From Heterodera schachtii (taxonomy: Eukaryota; Nematoda; Chromadorea; Rhabditida; Heteroderidae): DNA of 64,000 nt. A model generated the notes under the pieces. It did no database searches, had not been told where the DNA came from, and worked only from the letters and a program-made list of their open reading frames with translations. Shown piece after piece: positions 23,505 to 35,730 of the stretch; the first letter of the stretch is position 1, and each line of letters begins with the position of its first letter. The stretch is taken from assembly GCA_023374025.1 (NCBI GenBank), contig SIJG01000001.1, forward strand, positions 4,114,616-4,178,615, in the 5' to 3' direction. A program made the translations under genes and the position numbers.

Positions 23505-24206
23505 TCCCCCCTTTTTTTCTCATGGCATAACATTTAATTGATTGATCCGCCTTTGGCAAATTGAAGAGGGCATTTCCGTACTTTGTTTTATTCTTTGGTG
23601 AGTTAGTTGTCTCTCTTTTTCTAATTCCAAAAAGTTGAAAACAAAGCATACATGAAAAAGGGGGGGGGGGGAACGGGCAACTGTGTCTGAGACAACTTTA
23701 AACTTTTTTCGTTGTTAGCCAAGCCAAATCACACAAGCTTGGTATCATTCGAAAGCTCTTAACAAGCTCTATTCAGCTAACCTAAATTCGTAATGATTCG
23801 TTTAAGGATTACAAAAAAGTTAAAAATAAAAATATACAAAAAACTTGAACTTTTACGAAATTTTGAAACTTTAACTTTTTATGTGTAATTTTGTTTTCGC
23901 TTAGAAAATGCTTATAAACATATTCGAAAAAAATATAAAGCTTTCGAATCATGCCTAAGTATTTGATTTGGCCAACAATGAAAAAAGTTATGGCTTCTTA
24001 AAATGCCTAACGGCACCGCCGAACCTAGAATTGCCTAAGGCGGATCAAACAATCAAATGATGGACACATTTAAAATTTCTGACAATACAGTTAATTAGGT
24101 AAGTATGATTTTCAGGTGGGCACCACCTCAAATTCCGAAAATCCTCCTGACAACAGCAGCAGGAAGCGGAATGTGTGAAAGAGTCGGATAAAGGGCAGGG
24201 GAAAAG

Positions 24207-24400
24207 GGGTTGCCCGTAGCTCATTCGTTAGAGCTCTACGTGGATTAGAGGGGCCGTGGGTTCGAGTCACACCGGCGGATGGGTGGGGTTTTTTATGTAC
24301 TCCAACCATCGGCAAAATATGTTTTTGTCACAAAATTTTAAATATGCATTGCATTTTGATCGTTTGATCCGCCATTGGCAAATTAAGGAGGGCATTTTTC
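24207..24400 (+). mobile_element. tRNA-derived SINE, copy 2
   Basis: The plus strand has CGTAGCTCATTCGTTAGAGC (A box) and GGGCCGTGGGTTCGAGTC (B box region), then the same body as copy 1, CTCCAACCATCGGCAAAATA and TTTGATCCGCCATTGGCAAA. Copies 1 and 2 point away from each other. A third body fragment lies at 23535-23640. Confidence 0.65.
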
Positions 24401-24582
24401 CGTACTTTGTACTATTCTTTGGAAAGTCGTCTCTCTTTTTCAAATTCCAAAATTGCCTACCAAACGCTCAATTTGTTGACTCAAAAATTTGCAAGTAATT
24501 TTCATCGCCGCTTCTCAAATTGGTCAGAATTTAAAAAGTATTTAATAATCACATTTTCACTCAATAATTTATGCAATTTTAG

Positions 24583-25919
24583 TCCGGTTTTGCCATGTCT
24601 ATTACTACATTAAGTGAAATGTGTATGGCATTTCTTGACGAAAATGCGGAAACTGTTATCAAATGGCAACAAATGCTCATGATGCCAATGCAAATAATCG
24701 AAATTTTTCTTTACCGTTCCAAAGTCCGTGTCGGCACTGAGATGTTATTATATGACTTTGTAAACTGCATTTTTTACATTTTACTTAATTTAATTTGTGT
24801 ATGTTTTACTAGGCAATCCGTTGGGCAGAATGGCAATGTTTGGTAAAAAATGTGCCAATTACGGTAGACAATGTACGCGATGCGCTTGGGAAGCTTATAC
24901 AGCGCATACGTTTTGTCCATATAGAACAACAATGTTTCGAAGAGCAAATTGGTACTAAAATAGGAAATATTTAAAAAAACAATTTTTTTTTTTTTCAAGT
25001 GCCATCAGGCATTTTGACTGCGCAACAAATTGCCGACATTCGACCATTTCTTTTGCCGAATTACCGTGGAATGCCATTGCCTAAGACGTTGAGGCAATCC
25101 AACACGAAACCAAGGAAATACTTCTACAGTGCGACAATCACAATTGAAATTGAAAATTTAACGAATTTTGTTGGCCCAATCCACAGCCGTGCCTTCTACA
25201 CTTGTGGCCTTAATTGGCATATGTCCATCGCTGGTGTCGGTGGCTGGGCAGAAAACAGAAAGAAATTACTGTGCACGCTCAACTGTAACCGGGACGAAAA
25301 CGGTGGGAATGAATGATGAATCTTTGTTTCTCAAAACCCCCTGGGGGGGGGGCAACAGAAAATTTTGCCAATGAGTCCCCCCCAGCCATGAATTAATTTA
25401 TTTTTTGGAATTTTAATGAATTTATAAAGAGAATTAGTCAAATTTTCATAAATTTCTCTCTTTCCTTTAGCTTATATATATAAGCATTGTTTCCCAAAAA
25501 ACAAATTTGTTCCATTTAAATTGTATATTGTAATTAAGCGCCGTGGTTGATGTACTGCAACTTTTGGGCAACGCCGCGAATTGATTCGCAATGGTTTATT
25601 TTGGCCAGTGATCATCTGCAGGACAGATTCTTGCTCGGCGCATTTGAAGGAGAAATTAATCCAAATACAAATTATGTGCAAAACCGTATCTTGATTGAGG
25701 TCACTTTAGTGTACGATAGTATGCCAATCCATTAAAAAAAATTCAAAATTTTAGCGTCGTGTTCCGCCCACGGCGGACGTGTGCCGACACGAGGAAGAGG
25801 ACGCAATCACTTTGGCCATTACAGTGTCACGTCAAAACAAAATGCATTACTATAACTGGTTCAGGTCGTTTGGCCATGGAGGGCCACATCCGCCACCCGG
25901 TGCATTGGCCACTGACTGA
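24583..25919 (+). pseudogene. BTB/BACK family relative lacking the BTB domain
   Basis: The first exon found (about 24583-24780) encodes SEMCMAFLDENAETVIKWQQ, a BACK helix equivalent to that of the arm genes but clearly divergent. Then come AIRW-like AEWQCLVKNVPITVDN, an exon VPSGILTAQQIADIRPFLLP (about 25006-25310) continuing into SRAFYTCGLNWHMSIAG, the strand-rich C-terminal module of this family, and exons near 25540-25735 and 25755-25919 ending EEEDAITLAITVSRQ and a stop. I find no BTB exon upstream, where SINE copies and palindrome sequence lie instead. The last exon runs into the right arm. Either the 5' half was lost when the palindrome formed or the gene is a short variant. Confidence 0.6.
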
Positions 25920-26399
25920 GTTGGGAGGGGAGGGAGGAGTTGTGCCGTGCCGTGCCGTGCAATTCATTGACAGTGCCGTACCATTCATTAACATGTTCAA
26001 AATTTTGATCCAACTATGATCTCTACATTTTTTGTTTGTTGTTGTTTATCCGATCATTTTAATTACGGGGACAATTTGCTTATTTAAAAAATTAAATGAA
26101 AATTAAAATTGAATTTGAAGTGCATTCAGTTCAATGCTTAAGAGTGTTTTTGATCGTTTCAATTAGTCTTAACGGCTGCTTCTGATCAGTGGCAAAAAGT
26201 GTGTTCCGTAAGAGAGCGCTTTTTGTGCCATTTCCTCGGCCGTTGACACGCGCACAACCAAACGGAACTCTAATATCAGTGTGTCCTCCTCCGCTTTGTA
26301 CCATCCCAAGTCCGGGTCCCACAATTGCTTAATTAGCAATTAAATTGACTTAATTATTTTTCTGAACCTGGACGAATCACCTCCATTATTCTATTTGTA

Positions 26400-26977
26400 T
26401 TTTAAATCTTCGAGCTTTACTTGGGTTGCAAAGTTAAAATTGTAATAGAAATCTCGTTATTTTTTGGGCAAGAGTTGCGTGCAATTTCGAAAATTTTCCC
26501 CCTTTTCGGGATTTTGGGTACCTGTTGGCTCCGATCTCGTTTTTGTGTATTGATCATTGCTTTTTGGCGTTTTTCACTTTTGGTGCCTTTTTTGGCATTT
26601 TTTCCGAAAAATTCCATAAAAATGCAATAAAATCGGGAAAATACACCCCTAAGAATTGAAAAATTTTCAGAAAATACACCCCTAAGAATTGAAAAATTTC
26701 CTCAAAATTTATCGCCAAAATTTCATTTTTTTTCTTGATAAAAAATTTAGGTTTAAAAATTTTCATATTCGAAAAAATATTTATAGTCATTTAAATGACC
26801 AAAATTAAGTTATTTAATTAAGTTTTACGTGTTTTGCTCCCTAAAAACCTTAATAAAAAAAATTTTAAATGCCTTTTTCGGGATTTTCGTGCTTTTTCAT
26901 GCCTTTTTTTCAATTTTTTCGTGCCTTTTTTATAGTGCCTTTTTCGCGATTTTTGCTGCCTTTTTAGTCGGTCTCTA
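26400..26977. mobile_element. Right-arm-specific insertion, probable truncated DNA transposon
   Basis: About 570 bp has no counterpart in the left arm. Its right end reads GTCGGTCTCTA at 26967-26977 directly beside CTGATCAG, which is the arm sequence. The interior has repeated GCCTTTTTCG-like words and two copies of AAAATACACCCCTAAGAATT. No matching left terminus was found. Confidence 0.5.
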
Positions 26978-27180
26978 CTGATCAGTCAGTGATCACATTT
27001 TTCATTGTTTTACCTTAATTCCAAAGGGTTTCACATTGTAGAATATGCTGAAACCCTTTTTCACGTGATCATTCTTCTTTTCATCTTTTTGCGAACAAAT
27101 TCGAAATGTTGTTTCAATGAACACTTCACTTTCGGAAACAACTAAATTTTTAATTCACAATAATTAGTCATGTTGATGAA

Positions 27181-27856
27181 TAGGGCTGGTAATTATATGC
27201 ACATGCATATTTTTTTTCCTGGACTGTGGGAGGCCTGAAACGCACGAAAAACATGTTTTTAGCTTCTTTTGAAGCTTCTAGGCTGTATTTCCATATGCAT
27301 ATTTTGCATATTTGTGCATATTTCGCGATTTATGTGCATATTTGCATATTTATGCATATTTTGGCATTTCGTGCATATTTTATGTGCATATTTTGGCATT
27401 TTTCCAAAAAACCTCTAATAAAACGGCCCCAAACAGACAAATTGGCCTTTTTGACCCCTCAAAAACCGGAAAATTTTCCAAAAAAAATAATTTTTTAGCA
27501 AAATTTTCACGAAAAATATTTAAAAAATTTAATTTTCTTCAAAATTGTTAAATTTGTGTCAAAAATAAGCAAAAAAGCAAAATTTCGCTGTTTGGGTTGA
27601 TTTTTCGCTAAAATGAGTAAATTTTAAGCTGTATCGTGTTTTTTTTCTTCTAAAATGATTTTTAATGCCATATTTTAGCAATTTTTGTAAGTTTTACTTT
27701 GCATTTAGCGAATTATAAAAATTTTGAGAAAATACACCCTCAATTTGGAAATTTTATGTGCATATTTTTCACTTTTTATGTGCATATTTTGCCATTTTTG
27801 GTGCATATTTTATGCGCATATTTTAAGAATTTATGTGCATATAATTACCAGCCCTA
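27181..27856. mobile_element. 676-bp hAT-type miniature element with internal CATATTT arrays
   Basis: Terminal inverted repeats TAGGGCTGGTAATTATATGC and its inverse flank the element, and a perfect 8-bp duplication TTGATGAA lies outside (27173-27180, 27857-27864). The interior has arrays of TGTGCATATTTT facing inward from both ends. The left arm of the palindrome lacks it. Confidence 0.92.
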
Positions 27857-30800
27857 TTGATGAATGAATATAATTATTTTTTCCATTATTCACTCGCCAA
27901 AATTTTTTCTCAAAATTTGCGCATTTGCCAAGTAACGGACTTGCGATTTCCGACATATTTTTGTGAGAGATGAGAGGTCGAAATTCCGATTTTCGATATC
28001 GGAAGTTCCTATTTTCACCGAAAATTTTACGAAATTATGTACCCCTAGAACTAAACTATGAAATTTTAATTTAAATATGAAATATTTCATTTTAATTAAT
28101 TAAATATATTCCAACTTAAAAAATTATTATTGTAGAATATGCTGGAACACTTTTCCATGCGATAATTCTTTTCATCGTTTTGCGAACAAATTCGAAATGT
28201 TGTTTCAAAGAACATTTCTCGGTCGGAAACTAAATTTTATTTGAAAAATATAATTATTTTTTTATTATTCACTTGCCAAAAATTTAGAAAATTTTGGCAT
28301 TTGCTAAATAACGGACTTACGGTTTCCGACATAATTTTTTGGGAGGGACGAGGGGTCGGAATTTTGGTTTTCCGATTTCGGTTTCGATCAAAATTCCGAT
28401 TTCCACCCAAAATTTACGAAATTACGTACCCCTAGCATTAAACCATGAAATTTTAAATTTTTGGCTTTTTTTACTCACAAATTTTGCTGTCCGTGTCACA
28501 ATCAATATCGAAACGAAAACTGATTAGTTTTTCACCATCTTTCACCATATGATCAATTAACACACAAGAATTCAGTTTCCATTTAAGTCCACTAAAAAAA
28601 TCAAAAAAAATAAACTTTAGGACAAAGAAATATGCTTAAAACGGTCTCAAATTCTCTTTAAATTTTCGAATTTTCCAAAATTTCATGCCAAAAAAATATT
28701 TTAAGGGTCTGGGATTTCCCGGCATTTATGTGAATCTTTTTAGCCTCCGATTACGCCCCTGATTTCAACGCTGTCAAAGCTCCGTTTACTGTCGCCAGCA
28801 ATTTGTCGCGTCAATTCAGCAAAATTGTCGATTTTCTGCCGAAGCGTTGCCCGGCATTCGTAATTGCGTTTGGTGGTGGGAAATTTGGCCACAAATTGGA
28901 GGGGACGGCACGGCGCGGACGGAAGAGTACGGCACGTGGGCTTGGGACGAGAGCAGTGCCATTGCATAATGCTGGACACCTCAGACTCGGTGAGCAGACT
29001 GGAAGGAACTGGCAAAAAAAGAGGCATTTTTGTGTGCATTTGCTATAGTACATCGAATGACAATATTAGGGATTGAGAGATACGGTAGTATTCGGGGATA
29101 CGGTGTTTTTAATTGATAAACATTCCAATTTAGTAAAATAAAATTCTTTAGGTCCGTAGAAATACGGTATTTATGTGGGCGGATACGGCACTTTCTTTGA
29201 TAAAAACTCCAAAAATAGTATTTTTAGTGGGAAGGGTAAGAATACGGTGTTTTTGGAGGAGACAGTATTTTTGTGTTATTGTAAAAATGTAGATCGTATA
29301 AGGGATTTTGAAAAAGCATACCGTAATTGCATCTAATTGAAAAAATGCAGTATCAACACTAGCTAGGTCGTACTGTATTTGAGTATAATTTTAAAATGCT
29401 GGCTACAGTATTGACCAATTTGAGTCGAAAAATCCGTTTCAAAGATGCACGGGAAGCGAATTTTGTACAGTGCCGGGCCAAGCATTGCAGCGACGATTCT
29501 GTGCCGAACATTGAGTGCCATTTTGACGGCATTTTTCGTCGGCCCAACGGAGAGCCTTTTTAATTAATTAAAAGAAAATAATAAAAAACAAATTTACAGC
29601 CTCCCAAATGACAAATTCTCCAGCAATCAGCAGCTGATCACGCGAAAGAATGTCGCACAACAAGCTCTGATCAATTTGCAAAAATGCGTCCGATTGAAAC
29701 AATGCGTCCGCGTTTTGATCAATGTAAGCCAAACATTGGTCGGCGAAATGCCAAAATGGGAAATGCCAAATATAAATTTAAAAGAAATTGAATTTGTGGA
29801 ATTGACAATTAAATAGAGCCTGAACAGGACCAAACCCTGACCAGAAAACTTGCAAAAATATTCATTCAAAAGCTTTAAAAATTATGGAAAATCTAAAAAT
29901 ATGACTGGCCAATGATTAGAGAATTTTTAACAGTTTTCTTAAATATGTCAAATTTTTTAAACTTAGGATTCGGCTCAAACTATTTTTTTTGAAATTAATC
30001 CGTTAAAATGTGCAAAAACAAGGATAATTTGACACCTCTGCTGCTTAATCCCAGAAATATTGTCCTGTTTCCCCATTCAAGAATTTATTATTCAGATCGG
30101 AATCCTAACCCTAAAAACTTGTGATCAAAATCCCGATAATCCCAATTTTAACCCTAAAATTATTCTATCCTCGTCCGATTCCTTCCCAAGTTTTGTGATC
30201 CCAACTTTTTCATACACACATTTTCACCAAGAAAGTGCGTCTCCGCAAATGCGAAGAACACATTTTGCAGCTGACCAATGGGAAAGTCCAAACATGCTCT
30301 GATCAGTCCGATCACATTATATTTTTTGGCTAAATTTATTTAAAATGACAAATTTTAAATATTTTTAAATTTATTTATAATGTTTTTTACCCGCATAAAG
30401 CACAGCAATGGCATTTTGACCATTCAATTGGCTCAGATCAGCCGAATAAATAAAGCGAAGCATCGCTTTAAACACATCGGCCGGCACATCAGTGATCGGC
30501 ACCACATTTTTGTGGTCATTTGGAACAAAAAAAAATTAAAACATTTCTTATTTTAGGTGGTTGAAATTTAATTTTTATAACTAATTTTATTGGTAAATTA
30601 ATTTTAATTTTAATTAATAAATTATGTATGTATAATAATGTTTATATTTTTATATTTTATTATATAAATTAGTTATTTCATTTACCAATTTTAAATAAAA
30701 TCAATTTTAAATTTTTATTTTGATAATTCTTTTTTAATTCTTTTTTTTATTATTATTTTTTACTTTTTCCATTCTTTGCATTTTGTGCATCAAATCGAAA

Positions 30801-32138
30801 CATTGCGTCGAACACTTCGGACGATGAGCTCAGAATCAATTTGTGTGCCGAAATGAGCTTTATAAAATGAACAAAAAATTATTTAAAAAACAAGTAAATA
30901 CAGTAGTAAAATTATTTTATTTGAATAATTAATTTGTAAATATTATTTTGTCATTTCGTAAATTATTTCAATTTATATTTATTTAAGCATTCATATTTTA
31001 AAAATATTTTTATTTTAATGATTTCATTTTTAAAATATTTAATTTTGTGTAATTTTAAAAATTTTCTCAGAAATTAAAATAAATTAATATATCAAAATTA
31101 AAAACATTTAAATTTAAAATGTTTTCTTTTTACCTCTTTTTCTTCTTCATCTTGCCCAACTAAAAAGTGCACATCCGCTTCATTTTCACCAGCAAAACTT
31201 TGCAATTGTTCGACCATTTTTGCCAAAATATTTTAATGTCCAATTGTCAACGTTTTTTAAAATTGAATAAATAAAAATACAATTTAATTTATTGAATAAA
31301 TAAAAATCAAATTAATTACAAATCCAAAAAAATTATTCATTAATTAGTTTAGTTGCACTAATGAAGCAGCAATTAATGAATGAATGACCTCATAAGTGGA
31401 TGACCCCAGCAGTACAGGCAAAAAATATGCAAATAAAATAATGACACGGCGTAAGAATCAATAAGAAAAAAAAAATTAAAAAATGAGTTTAATTAAACAT
31501 TTTTTTTATAGAAAAATTATTATTTTTATTTTAATATATATTTTATTTATGTCTCTTCGATTTTGAAATGCTTTAGCATTTCATTTTGATGTTTTTTGGC
31601 TGATCGAATGAATGTTTAAATTTTCAAAATGTTCTTATTTTGATTGGAATTGAACTCGCAGACTGAAAAATTGGAATGGTTTTATTCGTATAAATTAATA
31701 ATTCAAATATAAATGAGAACAAAGAACAAATAAATAATAAATAGTGCCAATAAATTAAATGTAATGGACAAAAATGATTTTAAACATTTTTAATTAAATA
31801 AGAGAAAAATGGCGAATAAAATTTCTTATTGTGTAGGGCTTGTGAAATTAAAGAAATCACTTTGAATTTTAAAAAATTTATATTCGCTTAAAATTGCAAT
31901 TTTTGCTAGAGACAACAATTTCAAGCTCTAAAAAATAAGAAATTTTCAAAATAAAAAGCCTGTTATTTTTGGTAATGTTGTGCAATTACCTAATTCAGTT
32001 TTGATATGGCATTTAAACATACCAAATGAAGATAATTAATAATTAAAAAACAATAAATTTAACTAACTAATCATAATCTAAAATACAAATGGGTAGCATT
32101 TTTCGGTGCCAAAAATTGTGGCCAAAACTGCGGCAGTA

Positions 32139-35100
32139 AAAAATGTGATCTTTAATAATGCTTTTTCCCTGAAAAACTTATTATTTTATTTTTAATAATA
32201 TTTAATGGCTCCCTTATTTGAAATGCTTAAGCATTTCATTTTGATGTTTTTTTGGCTGATCGAATGAATGCTTCTTACATTTTCTAAATGTTCTTATTTT
32301 GATTGGAATTAGGATCGTTAGTTCTCGAACAAAATACTCCAATGAATCATGGAGCGAGCATTTTTATTAATTTTTTTTATTTTGGCATCCGATGATGATT
32401 TTGGAAACGAATCGGCAATTTTATACATTCATGTATTTATTATTGCCAATGTTTTTTCATGTCATATTTTTTCAATTTTTATTTGTTTTTTTTTAAATTT
32501 TTCTACAATAAAATTTCCCGAAATTCCTTATGACATCTCCATGTAGAACAAAGATGTTAGCCGATTCGGACTTACGTAAATTTTTAGGCCTCGGTTCATC
32601 AAGAAATTGAAAATTTTCACCTCCTTTAAAATTTTAAAAATTCACCACTCTGTTTCCCATTCACATTTAACTTTTTTCCAAAATTGCTTACCCCAATTTT
32701 GCCGATGAATGAACCCCCCGGGGGCCTCCAATTTTGCCGACACGGCGTAAGAGACAAAAAAGCGGCACCAATAAAAGGAGTTTTACTTTTGGGTGGAATT
32801 GGGGTAATAGGGGGTAATAAATGCTCCCAATAATCATCTTAATCGCCATCCTCATCAGCCTCATCATCATTATCCCACCACATCCACTCGCCCAATTACG
32901 TTAATTAACGTAACGATATGGTGGGAAGAAAGACGACGTTTTCGTCCGTCCCCAACATCCATCTTCTGCGGAATTGCACAACACTGCTGCTGGACAGGGA
33001 GAGGAATTGAGTGGGAAAGGGGGGGGAGGCACACAAAGTAATAAAGTTTTTGGCATGGCACGCTTCACAATTCCCCAGAGCCATCATATCCATATACGGT
33101 AGACGAACAGACACAGGCAGGCATACTGTAATTAATTGTGCGGCAGAAATACCTTACCGAAATGTCGAAGATGTTTACGTAATGGGAAGAAAATGTTTAT
33201 GGCGGCAGTAATAATCATTATTATTTTTTTTAAATCACATATTTGAGCATAATTTTGAAACGATACATTTTATTATTAATTATCTGCTGATCATATACAT
33301 TCATAAAATGCCATTCCTCCAACATTGAGCAGTTATCATACTTTTTCGATGTACTTTTTAGACACTTTGGAAATTTCGATGATCAATTATTACTTCTCTA
33401 TTTGTCTCCATTAAATTTTTCAAATTTAAATTTGACATTCATACTTTACTGATCATCAATTTTTTTGGCATTTCTCTCTTTTATTTTTTTAAATGCCTGC
33501 TTTTACAAATGATAATTTGGCACTTTTGCTTGATTGATCACTCGTTGGTCAATTTTTTGGCATTTCTCTCTTTTATTTTTTTAAATGCCTGCTTTTACAA
33601 ATGATCATTTGCAATTGAGCTTTACTGATCACTTAAAGATGAATTTTTTTTTTTTTTGCATTTTCTCGCTCCTTAAATTTTTCAAATGCCATTTCTTTGG
33701 ACCACTAATTAATTAATTAGTGCTTTTCCCCATTTTCGCTTTTGTTTTTTATTGGCCACAAAATGTGTGTGCGCCATTTGCCTTACACTCTCTTCTCCTC
33801 ACACATTGGCCCCATCTTTGCGGTGTGGTGGAAAATTTGGATGGATGGATTGATTGACTGCTGCTCTGCCGGGGACGGTCCCCAAAAGTCAATTGACTCC
33901 CTTCCCCCCCATTAGAGATTGATGACCTTTTAATGGGGCTTTTGCGTTCCCTGCGGCGGTGGCGGCCAAGCTTTTTGTTGTGTCGATTCGATTTGTCGGC
34001 AACGAAACAAAAGGCGCATCGCCCGAGGGGCCAAAACCGAAAAGAAAACATTTGCTTTTACACAAAATGGCCCCGGGGGCAAGCATTCATTGGCAGGCAG
34101 TAGTGGGAGCCATTTGGCCATTTGTCGGCACTTGGCCACATCCCCTCGGGGGCGCCCCGTTGAGCAATAAGCACCACCGATCATCAAACCAATTTGAGTG
34201 GATAATTGGGCAATTAGCGGAACAAAATGAATGGGACGAGCGGGGCGGAGGATGGTGGTGATCTGGCCAATTGTTGATCACCACTACCAATGCTTTTAAC
34301 ATTGTTGTGATCAATCATAATCATGGAGGACACAATTATTGCCAAGACTTCAAACATTTTGCCGAATTTTGGGCGGTTGTTGATTTAATCCAAATAGCTA
34401 CGGAAAATGAAAATTGCAAGTGATCAATCAAATTTGTTAATTATGGAAAAGCCATTTAATTGATCAAAATCGGTGATTAATACAAATTTGTGTAAGGATT
34501 AATGATCAAATGAACCGATGAAGCTGGTGTAATTTTGTTTCTGACCAGTCAAAGATTCGTTTGGCATATATTTAGAATAGATTGGATATATATTTCCTGG
34601 TCTAAATACGGTAAATTCCGATACCGATTTTTCATTTGTCCGCAAAATCCTACGGTATCAGCCGATTAATTTGTATTTTTTAAATCATTTTTAATAACCA
34701 CATAAGAAATTTTTTATCATCAGAAAAAAACAATTTTGCGGTTCACCCCACCAAAATTTGTTAATCCAACTCCATCAAATACACATTTTTAGCAATTGTT
34801 ACCCCTTAGGGGAGGACTGAGAGGGGGGGGGGGGGAGAGAGATTTCTCATGGCAATAAATCACGGGTCCGCAGAAAATTGGGCCAATTTGTTGATGATAT
34901 GGCCCCGAGTCGATCCGCCGCCGATTGGTGGTGGTGGTGGTGATGGGTGCCCTCCCACCCCCCGGGGCCCTTCTCAAAATGTTTTGGTTTTGGCCCCCTC
35001 CCACTCACAAAAATAAATCTTCCAAGAAAAATTCAGCAGCTACATAAAGCGAATAAGTCAACAGAAAATTTTTTTCGAAAATTGTGATGGCATTTTTTTG

Positions 35101-35730
35101 GCCCGGAGGGCAATAAAAAAATAAAATCAAATTTTGTTGCCCCCGGCGACAAAATTAATGAAGCGCCTCCGCCACCTGCTGTTCTGCTGTTCAGAGGTGC
35201 CAATGGCAGCAGAAGCTGAAGGATAGAGAGACAAGGGCACAACAAAGTTTATGTTCCAATCACATCCACAGAATGCCAAGCAATGAAAAAAAAACAAATA
35301 AATTTGAAAAAGCGATTCAATGTTTTGGGCAAGAAAATTTATGGGTTCCAAAAAGTGAGTGGGGGTGTCGAGACTGGACAAGGTTGTCGAGACTCTTGAG
35401 CAATGCTGTCAAGACTGGGATAACAAACAGTGTGAATAATAAAGAATCAATTAGGAATTAATGACACCATTAGAGCCATGATGAATTTGTAAGGCATTTT
35501 GTGTCAAAATTTTAACACTGAGGAAAGATTTTCATTTTGAGTTTCGGGATCATTTTATTGAGTCATTTATTCTCTGATCACTCAAGCTTGTCCAGTCTCG
35601 AGTCTCGAAACAAGAAAACCCGTATTTGTTCCGCATTGTCATGCCTATCAAATTATCAAAACTATAATTGCTATCAAATCATTAAAAGCAAAGAGTTCTT
35701 TCCTTTCCCGTACTCATCCGTCCGTGCCAT
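32139..35730. other. Gene-poor stretch between palindrome and homeobox gene
   Basis: No coding region could be supported. A partial second copy of the right arm's outer sequence (GAAATGCTTAAGCATTTCAT to GTTCTTATTTTGATTGGAAT) lies at 32218-32310. A tandem duplication lies at 33463-33612. GC-richer blocks occur at 33840-34270 and 34790-35000 without recognisable protein. Confidence 0.5.
33463..33612 (+). repeat. Direct duplication of ~65 bp
   Basis: GGCATTTCTCTCTTTTATTT followed by TTTTAAATGCCTGCTTTTAC occurs twice, at about 33468-33515 and 33558-33605, between TGATCA words. Confidence 0.8.

Larger units (their letters stand above)
26169..31217 (-). pseudogene. BTB/POZ-BACK protein, right-arm copy, probably damaged
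   Basis: Mirror of the left-arm gene. The start exon reads MVEQLQSFAGENEADVHFLV from 31217. The BTB exons (about 30840-30770, 30510-30390), AKKYNV exon (30335-30225) and BACK exon (about 29775-29600) are readable. The ALRWADEKCRQNG exon occurs once and carries an extra base at about 29489 (CGTCGCTGCAATG versus CGTCGCGCAATG), breaking the frame. The C-terminal exon keeps DPDLGW and EEDTL, but the left-arm stop GAGTAA is GTGTCA here, so reading continues to LIRSSR and a stop at 26169. Two transposon insertions sit in introns or flanks. It could still be expressed if the indel is a consensus error. Confidence 0.6.
25872..32138 (-). repeat. Right arm of the large inverted duplication
   Basis: Reverse complement of the left arm, longer by about 0.9 kb. 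The extra length is mainly a 676-bp hAT-type element at 27181 and an insertion near 26400-26977, partly offset by only one copy of the exon triplicated in the left arm. Divergence is visible throughout as substitutions and small indels, so the duplication is not recent or not being gene-converted. Confidence 0.9.

Noticed and set aside
33749..34314. Overlapping frames on both strands
   Set aside because: GC-rich non-coding look, low-complexity His/Pro-rich products and no conservation I recognise.
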